A model generated the notes under the pieces. The model was not told the DNA's origin, searched no databases, and saw only the letters and a program-made list of their open reading frames with translations. Positions 1-8,601 of a stretch of 64,000 nucleotides of DNA are shown here, in pieces; positions within the stretch are counted from its first letter, which is position 1, and every line of letters starts with the position of its first letter. The translations under genes were made by a program, and so were the position numbers. This stretch comes from Paracrocinitomix sp040880585 (GTDB taxonomy: Bacteria; Bacteroidota; Bacteroidia; Flavobacteriales_D; Crocinitomicaceae): NCBI GenBank assembly GCA_040880585.1, contig JBBDID010000035.1, positions 1 to 64,000 on the forward strand, in the 5' to 3' direction.

Positions 1-96
1 TATAAACATATTTAACTGAATAATAACTTGTTAAATAGTTTTTAAGGATCGACTAGCTAACGACGCACGTACGTTCTTCTATACTCCCCCACCTTT

Positions 97-119
97 ATAT
101 GTAGCTAACGCCTACATAT
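97..119. repeat. Short stem-loop in the leading intergenic stretch
   Basis: Perfect 8-bp inverted repeat ATATGTAG / CTACATAT with a 7-nt loop. It lies in the 264 bases before the first gene, where I see nothing else recognisable. No T-tract follows, so it is not a typical intrinsic terminator. It could be an operator or an RNA hairpin; the role is unknown. Confidence 0.4.
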
Positions 120-264
120 GCGGAGTTGCAGAAAATGTAACCTCACACCCGCACTAAAAGGATAATCTACATATCCCCCCGTCCATTTTCTCGAAGGGAT
201 TTTTCTCTCTCATGTAAATTTCCTGAGTGAGGAAGCCCAATGTTTAACTTTTAAATCATGTTAT

Positions 265-492
265 ATGGACGAGAAAATTGTTTACGCCGAAATCGAATCG
301 GTTACAGATCAAATGCGAAGAGATAAGAATGCTCTAATCATTAGCGATACAGGGTTGTTCCTTGTATGCACCAAACTAACCTCAAAATGGTACAATGAGA
401 AATTCCATACTGTGCCTAAGGAGGCGATAAAAGCTTACCAGATCAAAAGGATCGGAAACAAGGTGTTCTCACCACTCTTCCCTTCTAAATGA
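265..492 (+). CDS. Hypothetical 75-aa protein
   Basis: A small soluble, basic protein with no signal peptide or membrane segment. I do not recognise a family. The sequence alternates hydrophobic and charged residues (AEIESVTDQMRRDKNALIIS, then a TSKWYNEKFHTVPKEAI stretch), which is compatible with a small folded alpha/beta protein rather than a random frame. It stands alone between two non-coding stretches. The ATG at 265 is the first in-frame start; an ATG at 258 is in another frame. Palindromes about 90-100 nt downstream (around 583-594) may mark its transcript end. Function unknown. Confidence 0.5.
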   Translation: MDEKIVYAEIESVTDQMRRDKNALIISDTGLFLVCTKLTSKWYNEKFHTVPKEAIKAYQIKRIGNKVFSPLFPSK

Positions 493-582
493 TCTAATGA
501 GGATTATGCTGTATTTCTTTACCTGTAAAGGGTTTCTTTGAGAAGGTTTTACCTCATTAAATATAAAAACCACTGAAAGAAA

Positions 583-594
583 GTGCCGTGGCCA
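583..594. repeat. 12-bp perfect palindrome, possible terminator core
   Basis: CCGTGGCCACGG followed by TTTTATATT, with AAAACC upstream able to pair with GGTTTT across it. It sits between the 75-aa gene and the DUF2188-like gene. It could form the stem of a rho-independent terminator or a protein-binding site. Judged from symmetry only. Confidence 0.35.
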
Positions 595-677
595 CGGTTT
601 TATATTGAATTTTGCAATTTCTTAAGCAACCAATGGGATAGTAATTCGTTACATATATAAACAAAAATAAATATACA

Positions 678-908
678 ATGGACAACTATTTTTTACAAAA
701 CAACGGCAGTGATTGGGAGTTGAAAAAGGAAGGAAATAGCAAGGCTTCAAAAACTTTCAAAGACATGAACAAAACAGAAGCAACCCAAGCCGCTGCCCAA
801 TTTATGAAAAACCACTCTGGTTCACTGAAAATCAGAAAACTGGACGGAAAATTTGAAGAAGAGCGTACATATCCGAAATCTAAAGACCCTAAGAAGTCAA
901 AAGGCTAA
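678..908 (+). CDS. DUF2188-like small protein
   Basis: A 76-aa protein with the layout of the DUF2188 family: a WELKKEGNSKASKTF strand pair, an NKTEATQAAAQFMKNHSG helix, then SLKIRKLDGKFEEERTYPKS. Members are small, usually 60-80 aa, of unknown function and often found singly in bacteria. The length fits the family. The C-terminus is lysine-rich (KSKDPKKSKG). A 36-aa frame starts 4 nt after its stop and may be co-transcribed. The match was recognised by pattern, not by a search. Confidence 0.7.
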   Translation: MDNYFLQNNGSDWELKKEGNSKASKTFKDMNKTEATQAAAQFMKNHSGSLKIRKLDGKFEEERTYPKSKDPKKSKG

Positions 909-912
909 TACA

Positions 913-1023
913 ATGAAAACATTAATTAAACAAGTAGTTTATAAAGTAACTGCCGAGTACATTGCGGCTGAAGAATATTTCTCAGATGGTTCGGTAGAAG
1001 TTGCTGTATACTACAAAAAGTAA
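913..1023 (+). CDS. Possible 36-aa small protein downstream of the DUF2188-like gene
   Basis: ATG at 913, stop TAA at 1021-1023. The product begins MKTLIKQVVYKVTAEYIAAE and ends VEVAVYYKK. It starts 4 nt after the preceding stop codon, which suggests an operon partner. The composition is protein-like, with alternating hydrophobic residues as in a beta strand, but at this length coding potential cannot be proven by eye. No family recognised. Confidence 0.35.
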   Translation: MKTLIKQVVYKVTAEYIAAEEYFSDGSVEVAVYYKK

Positions 1024-1089
1024 CTTGAAATTAGGCAAGGACAGCTCAAACACATTTGCGTGAGTTGTTAAAGCCGTTAGTAACCTATT

Positions 1090-1251
1090 TTAATCATTCC
1101 GGTTGATTGTGTTTGATTTTTCAGAACGCAACATGTCTACGTATCCTGTTCCACCACATGTTCCACACATTAAACCAGCTTCCAACCATCCTGTTCCATT
1201 ACAGGCTTTACACTTCACTTTTGCCCTACAAAACTTAACATTTTTTATCAT
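1090..1251 (-). CDS. 53-aa protein with two CxxCxGxG zinc-knuckle motifs
   Basis: A short gene on the minus strand, ATG at 1251 and TAA at 1090-1092. The product carries CKACNGTGW at residues 14-22 and CGTCGGTGY at 29-37, i.e. two CxxCxGxG repeats. This is the DnaJ-type cysteine-rich zinc-binding pattern, in which the four cysteines of two repeats bind one zinc. There is no J-domain or substrate domain, so this is not DnaJ. Small stand-alone proteins of this kind exist in bacteria, often as tryptophan-RNA-binding attenuator inhibitor-like or chaperone-like factors; I cannot say which applies. A GAAAG sequence precedes the ATG. An upstream in-frame GTG would add one residue. Confidence 0.65.
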   Translation of the reverse strand: MIKNVKFCRAKVKCKACNGTGWLEAGLMCGTCGGTGYVDMLRSEKSNTINRND

Positions 1252-1328
1252 CACTTTCTTTTTGTAGCCAATTTACTGATTTTCTTTCTATTAGTCAACA
1301 GAAAAAACACCTAACTGTATTTTAATCT

Positions 1329-1688
1329 TCATCCACCGCCTTTACACTCACCTGTTAGTAATCCTCTTTCGCTTTGACGTGTAGAACCGTTCCAAGTCGG
1401 TGGATGAAGTCGAGACAATCTCTCTAGACAACCTTTGTACTCTAGTTCAACTTTTTCAAATAGTTCATTATAGTATTCATTCAAGCTACAATCATATCCG
1501 CACAACTTACCTTGGGGATCAAGATAAATCCAGATATAGATATTGCCCAAGGTGTCTTTCAACTTTTCACGTAATCTAAGAAGAAGGGCATAAGCTTCAT
1601 TCTTACTTTTTACCTCACTAAATTTAAAAGTACTACTCTCTTCAAGTTCTTTTAGATTTTTTCTAATTTTATCATAGTATTCATTCAT
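1329..1688 (-). CDS. Hypothetical 119-aa protein
   Basis: The open frame extends further upstream (to 1814), but the first 42 residues look like translated non-coding DNA. The start at 1688 begins MNEYYDKIRKNLKELEE, which is a convincing amphipathic helix. The body contains a second helix (KSKNEAYALLLRLREKLKD), an IYIWIYLDPQGKLCGYD beta pair and another helix (YYNELFEKVELEYKGCLERL), then a disordered tail rich in Gly and Arg. No signal peptide. No family recognised. It shares the minus orientation with the zinc-knuckle gene downstream, about 80 nt away. Confidence 0.5.
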   Translation of the reverse strand: MNEYYDKIRKNLKELEESSTFKFSEVKSKNEAYALLLRLREKLKDTLGNIYIWIYLDPQGKLCGYDCSLNEYYNELFEKVELEYKGCLERLSRLHPPTWNGSTRQSERGLLTGECKGGG

Positions 1689-1902
1689 AACCACAAAAAT
1701 ACTCTTCTGAAAGGTGTTTACAAAAAACATTAGATATCCTTTGAGAATTTGTAAAAACAGTGGTCTTGAACCCCACAACCCCACCAAACCCAAAATCATA
1801 GTAAGAACCACCACAGCTTAAAAACACCCCTTTTCGTCCACCATTCCGGCCACCCTGATCAAATTTTTCAAGCAAGAAAACCGCCACAAAACCATGAGGC
1901 AC

Positions 1903-1931
1903 AAAAAAAGGAGCTAGTTTCCTAACTCCTT
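1903..1931 (-). terminator. Rho-independent terminator of tRNA-Gln
   Basis: Read on the minus strand: stem GGAGTTAG, loop GAAA, stem CTAGCTCC, then a run of seven T. One G-T wobble in an 8-bp stem. It begins about 8 nt after the tRNA 3' end, where a tRNA terminator is expected. Confidence 0.85.
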
Positions 1932-1938
1932 CTCAAGT

Positions 1939-2010
1939 TGTCCCGCCAGGGCTCGAACCTGGACTCTTCTGGACCAAAACCAGACGTGTTGCCAATTACA
2001 CCACGGGACA
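1939..2010 (-). tRNA. tRNA-Gln (anticodon TTG)
   Basis: A 72-nt cloverleaf on the minus strand. The acceptor arms TGTCCCG and CGGGACA pair over 7 bp. The D-arm region is GTGTAATTGGCAACAC, the anticodon stem is TCTGG/CCAGA with the 7-nt loop TTTTGGT (anticodon TTG, reading CAA), and the T-arm is CCAGGTTCGAGCCCTGG. CCA is not encoded. A clear terminator follows. Confidence 0.95.
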
Positions 2011-2185
2011 ATCTTAAATTGTTCTCCAATACTTTCGTAAGGGGCTGCAAATTTAAATCAATTTTTCTAATGCCCTATAATTTCCTTAAAAAAACTTAAT
2101 CTATGTCCTCAATTCCTCCTTTTACGGTTTTTTAAGAAATTACCTAGGAATATATTTTTAAATTCGCAGAGCTTAACTGATTATT

Positions 2186-5100
2186 ATGAACTATAAGAAA
2201 CTGAATAATTACATAGGTTGGATGATTTTCATCTTTGCCTCGGTTGTATTTTGCTGGACGATTGAACCCACAACAAGCCTTTGGGATTGTGGGGAGTACA
2301 TCACAACATCCTACAAACTGGAAGTGGGCCACCCCCCGGGAGCACCGCTTTATATGATGATGGGACGATTGTTCTCTATGTTTGCTTCTCCTGAGAATGC
2401 AGCCATGATGATCAACCTGATGTCTGCACTGGCCAGTTCTTTTACTGTTCTTTTCTTGTTCTGGACCATTACCATGATAGGAAAACGCATTGTTCTGCAT
2501 CCTGAAGTTAAGTTATTTGGTAATAAAGATGATTTTGAAGTAGAAGCCAAAAAAGGAAAAGTTGATTTTTCTGACGGATTGAAATGGGCCGTTTTAGGTT
2601 CGGGAATCATTGGAGCTATTGCTTATACATTTACAGATACTTTCTGGTTTTCTGCCGTTGAAGGTGAGGTATATGCCATGTCTTCTTTTTTCACGGCAAT
2701 CGTATTCTGGGCAATTTTCAAGTGGGATAGCGAGCTACAAGAAAAAGAAGATTTTCCGGAAGATGCAGAAATTCAAAGTAGAAATGAAAATCGTTGGTTG
2801 ATCTTTATCTTTTTTATGATTGGTCTTTCAATTGGTGTTCACCTCTTGAACTTATTGTGTATTCCTGCCATTGCGTATGTCATCTATTTCAGAAAATTCA
2901 AAGAAATTACCGTGGGCGGATTCATTGCTACCGGTATCATTGGGGTGATAACTTTAGGTCTTATTCAGGCAGTGCTCATTCCAAAATCTGTAGAATTAGC
3001 CGGATTTTTAGAGCGAATTTTTGTAAATAATCTGGGGATGCCCTTTAATTCGGGGACGGTTTTTTTCTTCTTAATTTTGACGGGAATCATTGTTGCCTTG
3101 CTGATCATCTCCAGAAAACAGCAAAAAACAATCATGAATACGATCGTGTGGTCAGGAACCATGGTCTTTATTGGCTACTCTTGTTTTGCCATGATCGTTA
3201 TTCGTTCCAATGCCAATCCTCCTTTGGATGAAAACAATCCTGAAAACCTGGTAAGTTTACAAGCGTATTTGCAACGTGAACAATACGGAGACTGGCCGAT
3301 TCTTTATGGTCAATATTTCACGGCAGAGCCGGTTCAGGATCGTGGAGAATGGGACGATAGAAGTGACGTTTTTCTCAGACGTTTTGTTGTCATTACCAAA
3401 AAAGGAAAAGAAGTAAAAGGCTTTAAAGACAAAGCAGATGCAGATGCTTATGCAAAAAATTTAGGCGCCACAGTGGTTGAAAAGTATTTTAAAACCTATG
3501 ACGGAACCAATGGAAAACCCACTTATCCTGCCGCAGAATGTACTTTTTTCCCCAGAATGTATAGTTCAGAAGGCCGGCACGTTTCCGGCTACCAACAATG
3601 GTCAGGACACAAAGGCAGTACCACGCCAACCATGGCGCAAAACTTAACCTATTTTGGGAGTTATCAGATCAACTGGATGTATTGGCGCTACTTTATGTGG
3701 AATTTTTCCGGACGCCAATCTGACGAGCAAGGGCACGGCAGCCCCAGAGACGGCAACTGGATTTCAGGCTTAAATTTTATTGATCAACACCATATCGGCG
3801 ATCAGAGTGAAGTGCCCTCTTCCATTACGGAGAATCCTTCGCATAACAAATTTTACATGTTGCCTTTCATTCTGGGATTGGTTGGCTTCATTTTCATCCT
3901 CACCAAGGCCACCCGCAGTTGGTGGATTGTGATGCTGCTCTTTTTATTGACCGGACTGGCGATTATTATCTATCTGAATCAAAAACCATTTGAACCGCGG
4001 GAAAGAGATTATGCCTATGCCGCTTCTTTCTATGCCTACTCTATCTTTATCGGACTTTCCGTACTGGCACTTTATGATGCCTTTAAAAACATGGTCTGGA
4101 AAGAGTTAATGTACATTTCAGGAGTAGTGGTTGGTTTGGGAATTTTCTTTGCTGTTGCAGACGCAACCACATCCCTCTCTGTTATTTATGCCGGAGTAGT
4201 TATAACTGCGTTATATGGTTTAATGATCGCCCTGAGAAAATCCATCAAAAAAGATGCGCAAGCGGCTATTTTTGCTACTTTACTTCTGTTGCCCGTACCA
4301 ATTATAATGGGTGTACAGGGCTGGGACGATCACGATAGAAGCAACCGCTACACAGCAAGGGCACTGGCTTACAATTACCTAATGAGCTGTGATGATAATG
4401 CGATTGTATATACCAATGGAGATAATGATACCTTCCCGCTTTGGTATTTGCAAGAAGTAGAGGGAATAAAAACTTCAGTACGGGTATGTAACCTCAGCCT
4501 CTTGAACACAGATTGGTACACCGAGCAAATGACCCGTAAAGCGTATGATTCGGAACCACTTCCTATTTCATTTACTGAAGAGCAATACCGTCAAAACGGT
4601 TACCGGGATTATCTCTATGTGCTTGGAACCAATGAATTGACACTGGGCGGAACCGGAATGACAGAAAAGTGGCGAAAAATCACCGATCTGAAAATTGAAA
4701 GTAATCCGGTCTTGTTTAAAAATGCATTTAAAAAAGCTGCCGGAGATTTACATGCTTTATTGGCCAATAGTCAGTTTCCGGAAATGGAATCCGAATTATA
4801 TACGCAGCTTCCGGGCTTTGATACCACCTATAATTATTACCAGTTCCGCAATTTGGTGTTGAGTATTTTATCCGCACAGGATGAAACCGGGCAAAAAAAT
4901 AAATACGGACTGAAAAATGAAGGCCTTCAAGCTGTTCAAAACACCCTAGTCACCTTTAATAACGCCTTTGATTATTTACCGGCAAAAGATGCCATGGCTT
5001 ATTTGGCAGATGACGCTAACCTGGAAGAAAGAGGCTTGTTCATCCTTCCATCTAAAGGGTTATTGGTAGATGTTGATAAAGAAAAAGTGTTAGCCAACGG

Positions 5101-6100
5101 TATTGTAGATGAAAAAGACGCCGATCGAATAGAGGATGTTTTAAGGTGGAAAATACCGAAACAAACTATTTTTAAGGCCGATCTGATGATTCTGGATATG
5201 GTGGCTCACTTTAACTGGGATCGCCCTATCTATTTCGCCAGTTCTGCAAGTCCATCTACTTATTTGGGATTAGCCAAGTATTTCTTTTCTGAAGGGCTGG
5301 TGTATAAGCTGGTTCCCATTGATGTTTCTTCTAACAGAAATCCAAATTCTTTGGGTGAGGTAAATAAAGATAAAATGTATGAAAACCTGATGAGTACTTT
5401 CCTATGGGGAAATATGGATCAGGAAGGTATATTGGTGGATTATTATACCAGAAGGTTAACCAACAATTACCGTGTGCAATTTAGCGTACTTGCTGATGCT
5501 TATGTTGAAGAAATAGAGATGGCGCAACAAAAAATTTCTATCCTGAATCAAATCAAAGGACAGGAAGGACTTGAAGGTCAAGTAGTCAAAACACCGATCG
5601 GCGACTTTGTTCGGGGCACTGAAGAACAACAAATTGCGGATTTAGAACGCTTGATCGATTCTAACCGGGTCAAGGTTACCAAAGTGCTGGATAAGAGTTT
5701 TGAAGTAATGCCTGAGTTCAATGTTCCGTTTGGTCGGGTGATCCCTTCTTATATTTCTGCCTACTATGCAGTGGGTGATGAAGTAAATGCTGAAAAATAC
5801 AGTAATCGAATTCTTGACATTTATGAAGAAGACATCAACTATTACCTCAGCGTAGAGCCTGAATTTTCTGCTAACATGGTACAGGATATGTTTGACAGCT
5901 ATCGCGGTATATTTGCGGTGTATCAAACCGTTTTGCAGTACAGCACCAATGAAGAGTTTTCTTCTTCAGTTGCCGATCGTTTTACAACTACCACTGTCCA
6001 GATTCAATCCGGATTAAATCCTATTCGAAAAGTTGGGGGAGGCTCAAGAGAGTCTATCAGACGTACATTTGATGCTTTCTTTCAACAGATCGGCAGCTAA
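2186..6100 (+). CDS. GT117 / DUF2723 membrane glycosyltransferase-like protein
   Basis: A 1304-aa integral membrane protein of the DUF2723 family (GT117, related to eukaryotic TMEM260 O-mannosyltransferase). The N-terminal GT-C core carries the family signature: WDCGEY at residues 33-38, in the first extracytoplasmic loop where GT-C enzymes hold their catalytic acid, and GHPPGAPLY at 48-56. Many hydrophobic segments occupy roughly residues 10-350 and 560-715, followed by a large soluble C-terminal part of about 590 residues. By family precedent it transfers a sugar from a lipid-linked donor to a substrate outside the cytoplasmic membrane; donor and acceptor are not visible from sequence. The length fits Bacteroidota members. 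It is the first gene of a plus-strand run with a deacetylase and an oxygenase, 12 and 41 nt apart. Confidence 0.9.
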   Translation: MNYKKLNNYIGWMIFIFASVVFCWTIEPTTSLWDCGEYITTSYKLEVGHPPGAPLYMMMGRLFSMFASPENAAMMINLMSALASSFTVLFLFWTITMIGKRIVLHPEVKLFGNKDDFEVEAKKGKVDFSDGLKWAVLGSGIIGAIAYTFTDTFWFSAVEGEVYAMSSFFTAIVFWAIFKWDSELQEKEDFPEDAEIQSRNENRWLIFIFFMIGLSIGVHLLNLLCIPAIAYVIYFRKFKEITVGGFIATGIIGVITLGLIQAVLIPKSVELAGFLERIFVNNLGMPFNSGTVFFFLILTGIIVALLIISRKQQKTIMNTIVWSGTMVFIGYSCFAMIVIRSNANPPLDENNPENLVSLQAYLQREQYGDWPILYGQYFTAEPVQDRGEWDDRSDVFLRRFVVITKKGKEVKGFKDKADADAYAKNLGATVVEKYFKTYDGTNGKPTYPAAECTFFPRMYSSEGRHVSGYQQWSGHKGSTTPTMAQNLTYFGSYQINWMYWRYFMWNFSGRQSDEQGHGSPRDGNWISGLNFIDQHHIGDQSEVPSSITENPSHNKFYMLPFILGLVGFIFILTKATRSWWIVMLLFLLTGLAIIIYLNQKPFEPRERDYAYAASFYAYSIFIGLSVLALYDAFKNMVWKELMYISGVVVGLGIFFAVADATTSLSVIYAGVVITALYGLMIALRKSIKKDAQAAIFATLLLLPVPIIMGVQGWDDHDRSNRYTARALAYNYLMSCDDNAIVYTNGDNDTFPLWYLQEVEGIKTSVRVCNLSLLNTDWYTEQMTRKAYDSEPLPISFTEEQYRQNGYRDYLYVLGTNELTLGGTGMTEKWRKITDLKIESNPVLFKNAFKKAAGDLHALLANSQFPEMESELYTQLPGFDTTYNYYQFRNLVLSILSAQDETGQKNKYGLKNEGLQAVQNTLVTFNNAFDYLPAKDAMAYLADDANLEERGLFILPSKGLLVDVDKEKVLANGIVDEKDADRIEDVLRWKIPKQTIFKADLMILDMVAHFNWDRPIYFASSASPSTYLGLAKYFFSEGLVYKLVPIDVSSNRNPNSLGEVNKDKMYENLMSTFLWGNMDQEGILVDYYTRRLTNNYRVQFSVLADAYVEEIEMAQQKISILNQIKGQEGLEGQVVKTPIGDFVRGTEEQQIADLERLIDSNRVKVTKVLDKSFEVMPEFNVPFGRVIPSYISAYYAVGDEVNAEKYSNRILDIYEEDINYYLSVEPEFSANMVQDMFDSYRGIFAVYQTVLQYSTNEEFSSSVADRFTTTTVQIQSGLNPIRKVGGGSRESIRRTFDAFFQQIGS

Positions 6101-6112
6101 TTTTTGAAGTAG

Positions 6113-6736
6113 ATGCGACTATACAGATTTCCCAAATGGCTCAGGTGGATATATCCGGGTGCCGTTTGGGAATTTCCCGAACCGCATGAAAAAACCATTT
6201 ATCTCACCTTTGATGATGGCCCCAATCCTGAAATCACACCTTATTTACTAGATCTGCTGGATCAGTATAAGGCAAAGGCTACCTTTTTTTGTTTGGGTCA
6301 ACAAGTAAAAAAATACCCCGACTTGTTTCAGCAATTACTGGATCGGGGGCATCAGGTGGGCAATCACAGCATGACCCATCCAAATGGTTGGAGAACGTCT
6401 ACTGCACGTTATTTGAAAGATGTGGAAGAAGCCAGCACATATATCCCCGGAAAACTGTTTCGCCCTCCCTATGGTAGAATTACAAAACGTCAGGCGAAAG
6501 CCCTCCAGCAAAAAGGCTATACTATCATCTTCTGGACCGTTGTTTCCTACGATTTTAATCCGGATTTACGCGCCAAAAGATTTATTCGGAAAATGAAACG
6601 CATGACAACAAGCGGTAGTGTTTTTGTATTTCACGATAATCCCAAAGCCCTGGGTGTATTGAAAAAAGAATTGCCCCAATTGATGCAATACTGGAAAGAT
6701 AAAAATTATACCTTCAAAAAGGTACACCATGAATAA
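6113..6736 (+). CDS. Polysaccharide deacetylase (NodB / CE4 family)
   Basis: A 207-aa enzyme of carbohydrate esterase family 4, which removes N- or O-acetyl groups from polysaccharides or peptidoglycan using a bound divalent metal. All main motifs are present: TFDDGP at 32-37 (metal-binding Asp34/Asp35), HSMTH at 85-89 (two metal His), RPPYGR at 117-122, and a late FVFHDNP for the catalytic-base region near residue 173. No signal peptide, but the N-terminus is hydrophobic and aromatic (YRFPKWLRWIYPG). It starts 12 nt after the GT117 gene, so the two probably act in the same surface-glycan pathway. Confidence 0.9.
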   Translation: MRLYRFPKWLRWIYPGAVWEFPEPHEKTIYLTFDDGPNPEITPYLLDLLDQYKAKATFFCLGQQVKKYPDLFQQLLDRGHQVGNHSMTHPNGWRTSTARYLKDVEEASTYIPGKLFRPPYGRITKRQAKALQQKGYTIIFWTVVSYDFNPDLRAKRFIRKMKRMTTSGSVFVFHDNPKALGVLKKELPQLMQYWKDKNYTFKKVHHE

Positions 6737-6777
6737 GGGATTATCCTTAACTTTATATTCAATTAAATCGATCCAGG

Positions 6778-7584
6778 ATGGAATCAGTTATCGACGATAA
6801 GTTATATCAAGAAGAGTGGTTAAAAAAATCTCATGATGCGTTTAGAAATGCGCCGGGATACCCGCATATAGTCATTGACAATTTTCTCAAAGAAGATGTG
6901 GCCAATACACTGTATGAAAATTTCCCCTCTTCGCAGGAAATGAGAAAAAGCTACAAAAACCTGAATGAAAATAAGTCAGAAGGATCGGGTTTTGATCAGT
7001 ATCACCCTTTGTTTACCCGCTTGCGGGAAGAATTGGGTACCGACCAATTCAAAGCAGCCTTTTCAAAACTCACCGGGATTGACAATTTAATTTTGCCGAA
7101 TGATCACCGCGGAACCGGTGTTCACCAGGGGTTTGATGGGAGTTATTTGGATGTTCATGTAGATTTTAGTATCCATCCCACCTTGAAACTACACCGCAGG
7201 CTCAATCTTCTCATTTTTTTAAATAAAAACTGGAAAGAAGAGTACGGAGGCCATTGCGAATTTTGGGATGCAGATGTAAAGAACTTAGTGGGACAGGCGC
7301 TGCCGTCTTTCAACCGGGCGGTCATTTTTGAATGTAGCCGAATATCCTACCATGGATACTCTAAAATCAACATCCCTGAAGATGAAAGTCGCAAGTCATT
7401 TTATACCTATTTCTACACTGAGGTGGAAGAGGGTGTAAAATATCATGATACCATCTTCAAAGCCCGCCCCAATGAAGGAACGGCGAAAAAAATCAAAACA
7501 GACGTCAAAGAAAAATCAAAAAACTTTGTGAAACGTGCGCTGTACAAACTGAATTTAAAGCGGTTGTTTAATAAGTTTGAATAA
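6778..7584 (+). CDS. 2OG-Fe(II) oxygenase family protein
   Basis: A 268-aa cytosolic enzyme with the double-stranded beta-helix iron site: HVD at 127-129 and a distal His192 in YHGYS, with Arg205 (ESRKSFYTYFY) positioned to bind the 2-oxoglutarate carboxylate. This is the layout of the prolyl-4-hydroxylase-like branch, which oxidises proteins or small molecules with O2. The substrate is not evident. The C-terminal ~35 residues are lysine-rich and probably outside the catalytic fold. It follows the polysaccharide deacetylase by 41 nt and ends 3 nt before a strong convergent terminator. Confidence 0.85.
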   Translation: MESVIDDKLYQEEWLKKSHDAFRNAPGYPHIVIDNFLKEDVANTLYENFPSSQEMRKSYKNLNENKSEGSGFDQYHPLFTRLREELGTDQFKAAFSKLTGIDNLILPNDHRGTGVHQGFDGSYLDVHVDFSIHPTLKLHRRLNLLIFLNKNWKEEYGGHCEFWDADVKNLVGQALPSFNRAVIFECSRISYHGYSKINIPEDESRKSFYTYFYTEVEEGVKYHDTIFKARPNEGTAKKIKTDVKEKSKNFVKRALYKLNLKRLFNKFE

Positions 7585-7586
7585 AA

Positions 7587-7624
7587 AAACATCCACCCGC
7601 CCATGTAGGGACAAGTGGATGTTT
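7587..7624. terminator. Bidirectional terminator between convergent genes
   Basis: A 10-bp perfect inverted repeat, AAACATCCAC / GTGGATGTTT, with an 18-nt loop. On the minus strand it is followed by seven T residues, so it best serves the sigma/OMP operon. On the plus strand the T-tract is weaker but still usable for the oxygenase gene. Confidence 0.85.
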
Positions 7625-7645
7625 GCTATTTTTCAATGCTTGTTT

Positions 7646-8476
7646 CTAAAAGTGAAAACTCGCTCCAAAAGTCAGCGGTTTTGCCACGCGTGATGCCTGA
7701 TTTTCAAAAAGTGGCAACATATTGTAGTTGGCAAATACCCCGAAGTTTTTGTATCCCATTCTGGCTGTCAGGGAAACATGAAAAGGGTTTACATTATACC
7801 GCCCTTTGATCCGTTCTTTTGAATCTCCCCCATTCCCGGCTTCATACTTGTATTTTACATTGGTGCCAATCCGCACGCCTCCAATTGCTCCAAAGGCAAG
7901 ATGGAAGTTTTTATCGGGATTTTTGCTAGTATTAATTTGGATCAATAAGGGAATATTCAAATAGTTTACCCGCAATTGGTTTTTTGAAAATCCACTGACC
8001 AAAGAAGAATCCACCACACCCATAGTTGTGTCGTTGTTTGAAACCAATCGCAAACTGCTGTTTTTAAATCCAAATCTGGAGTTGGTGAATCCCAGACCGG
8101 TCACCAGCCCTATATGATCCGTTCCAAAACGCAAGCGCTTCTCCAGGATGTTAAAGTTGTAAACAAATGAGTTGGCTGGATCAATCTGCAAATGACTTTC
8201 AGAAAAATTGGGTTCAAACTGATTATTCATCAAAATGTTTACTCCCACTTCAAAGCCCGACCAATAGGTCAAATCGCTTTCTTCTCTCCAACTTTTATCT
8301 CCTTCACCATCCGGGTCTTCCATGTCATCCACTTGTACGGTGTCATTATCAATGATGATAAACTCAGTTTTTCCGATATTAAATCGTGTGGTGTCCCGGC
8401 CTTTCTTTTCTTCTTCCTGCGCCAGGCCGATTGTTGAACAACTTAACAGGATAAATAATGTATATATCTTTTTCAT
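7646..8476 (-). CDS. Outer-membrane beta-barrel protein
   Basis: A 276-aa exported protein. I place the start at 8476 (MKKIYTLFILLSCSTIGLAQ), which gives a clean signal peptide cleaved after AQ; an upstream ATG at 8509 would add 11 polar residues. After an acidic linker rich in Asp and Glu the sequence shows amphipathic strands such as WSGFEVGVNILMN, IGLVTGLGFTNS and VSLTARMGYKNFGVFANYN, ending in a C-terminal aromatic residue (LTFGASFHF), typical of barrel proteins. It resembles PorT-like outer-membrane proteins of Bacteroidota. It lies downstream of an ECF sigma factor and its anti-sigma-like partner, so it is likely a target or output of that envelope signalling unit. Confidence 0.8.
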   Translation of the reverse strand: MKKIYTLFILLSCSTIGLAQEEEKKGRDTTRFNIGKTEFIIIDNDTVQVDDMEDPDGEGDKSWREESDLTYWSGFEVGVNILMNNQFEPNFSESHLQIDPANSFVYNFNILEKRLRFGTDHIGLVTGLGFTNSRFGFKNSSLRLVSNNDTTMGVVDSSLVSGFSKNQLRVNYLNIPLLIQINTSKNPDKNFHLAFGAIGGVRIGTNVKYKYEAGNGGDSKERIKGRYNVNPFHVSLTARMGYKNFGVFANYNMLPLFENQASRVAKPLTFGASFHF

Positions 8477-8601
8477 TTTATTTTGTTTTTTGTTTTCTGT
8501 TGGATTCAAAAATCACACTGAAGGCCTTAACAATGCTCATTTTTTCTCCTTTATTGGTAGGACGGTGTCCTCCTTTTAAAGTTACAGTTGAGGTTAAAAA
8601 A

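Noticed and set aside
1689..1814. N-terminal extension of the 119-aa hypothetical gene
   Set aside because: The composition is unlike protein and the internal ATG at 1688 starts a convincing helix.
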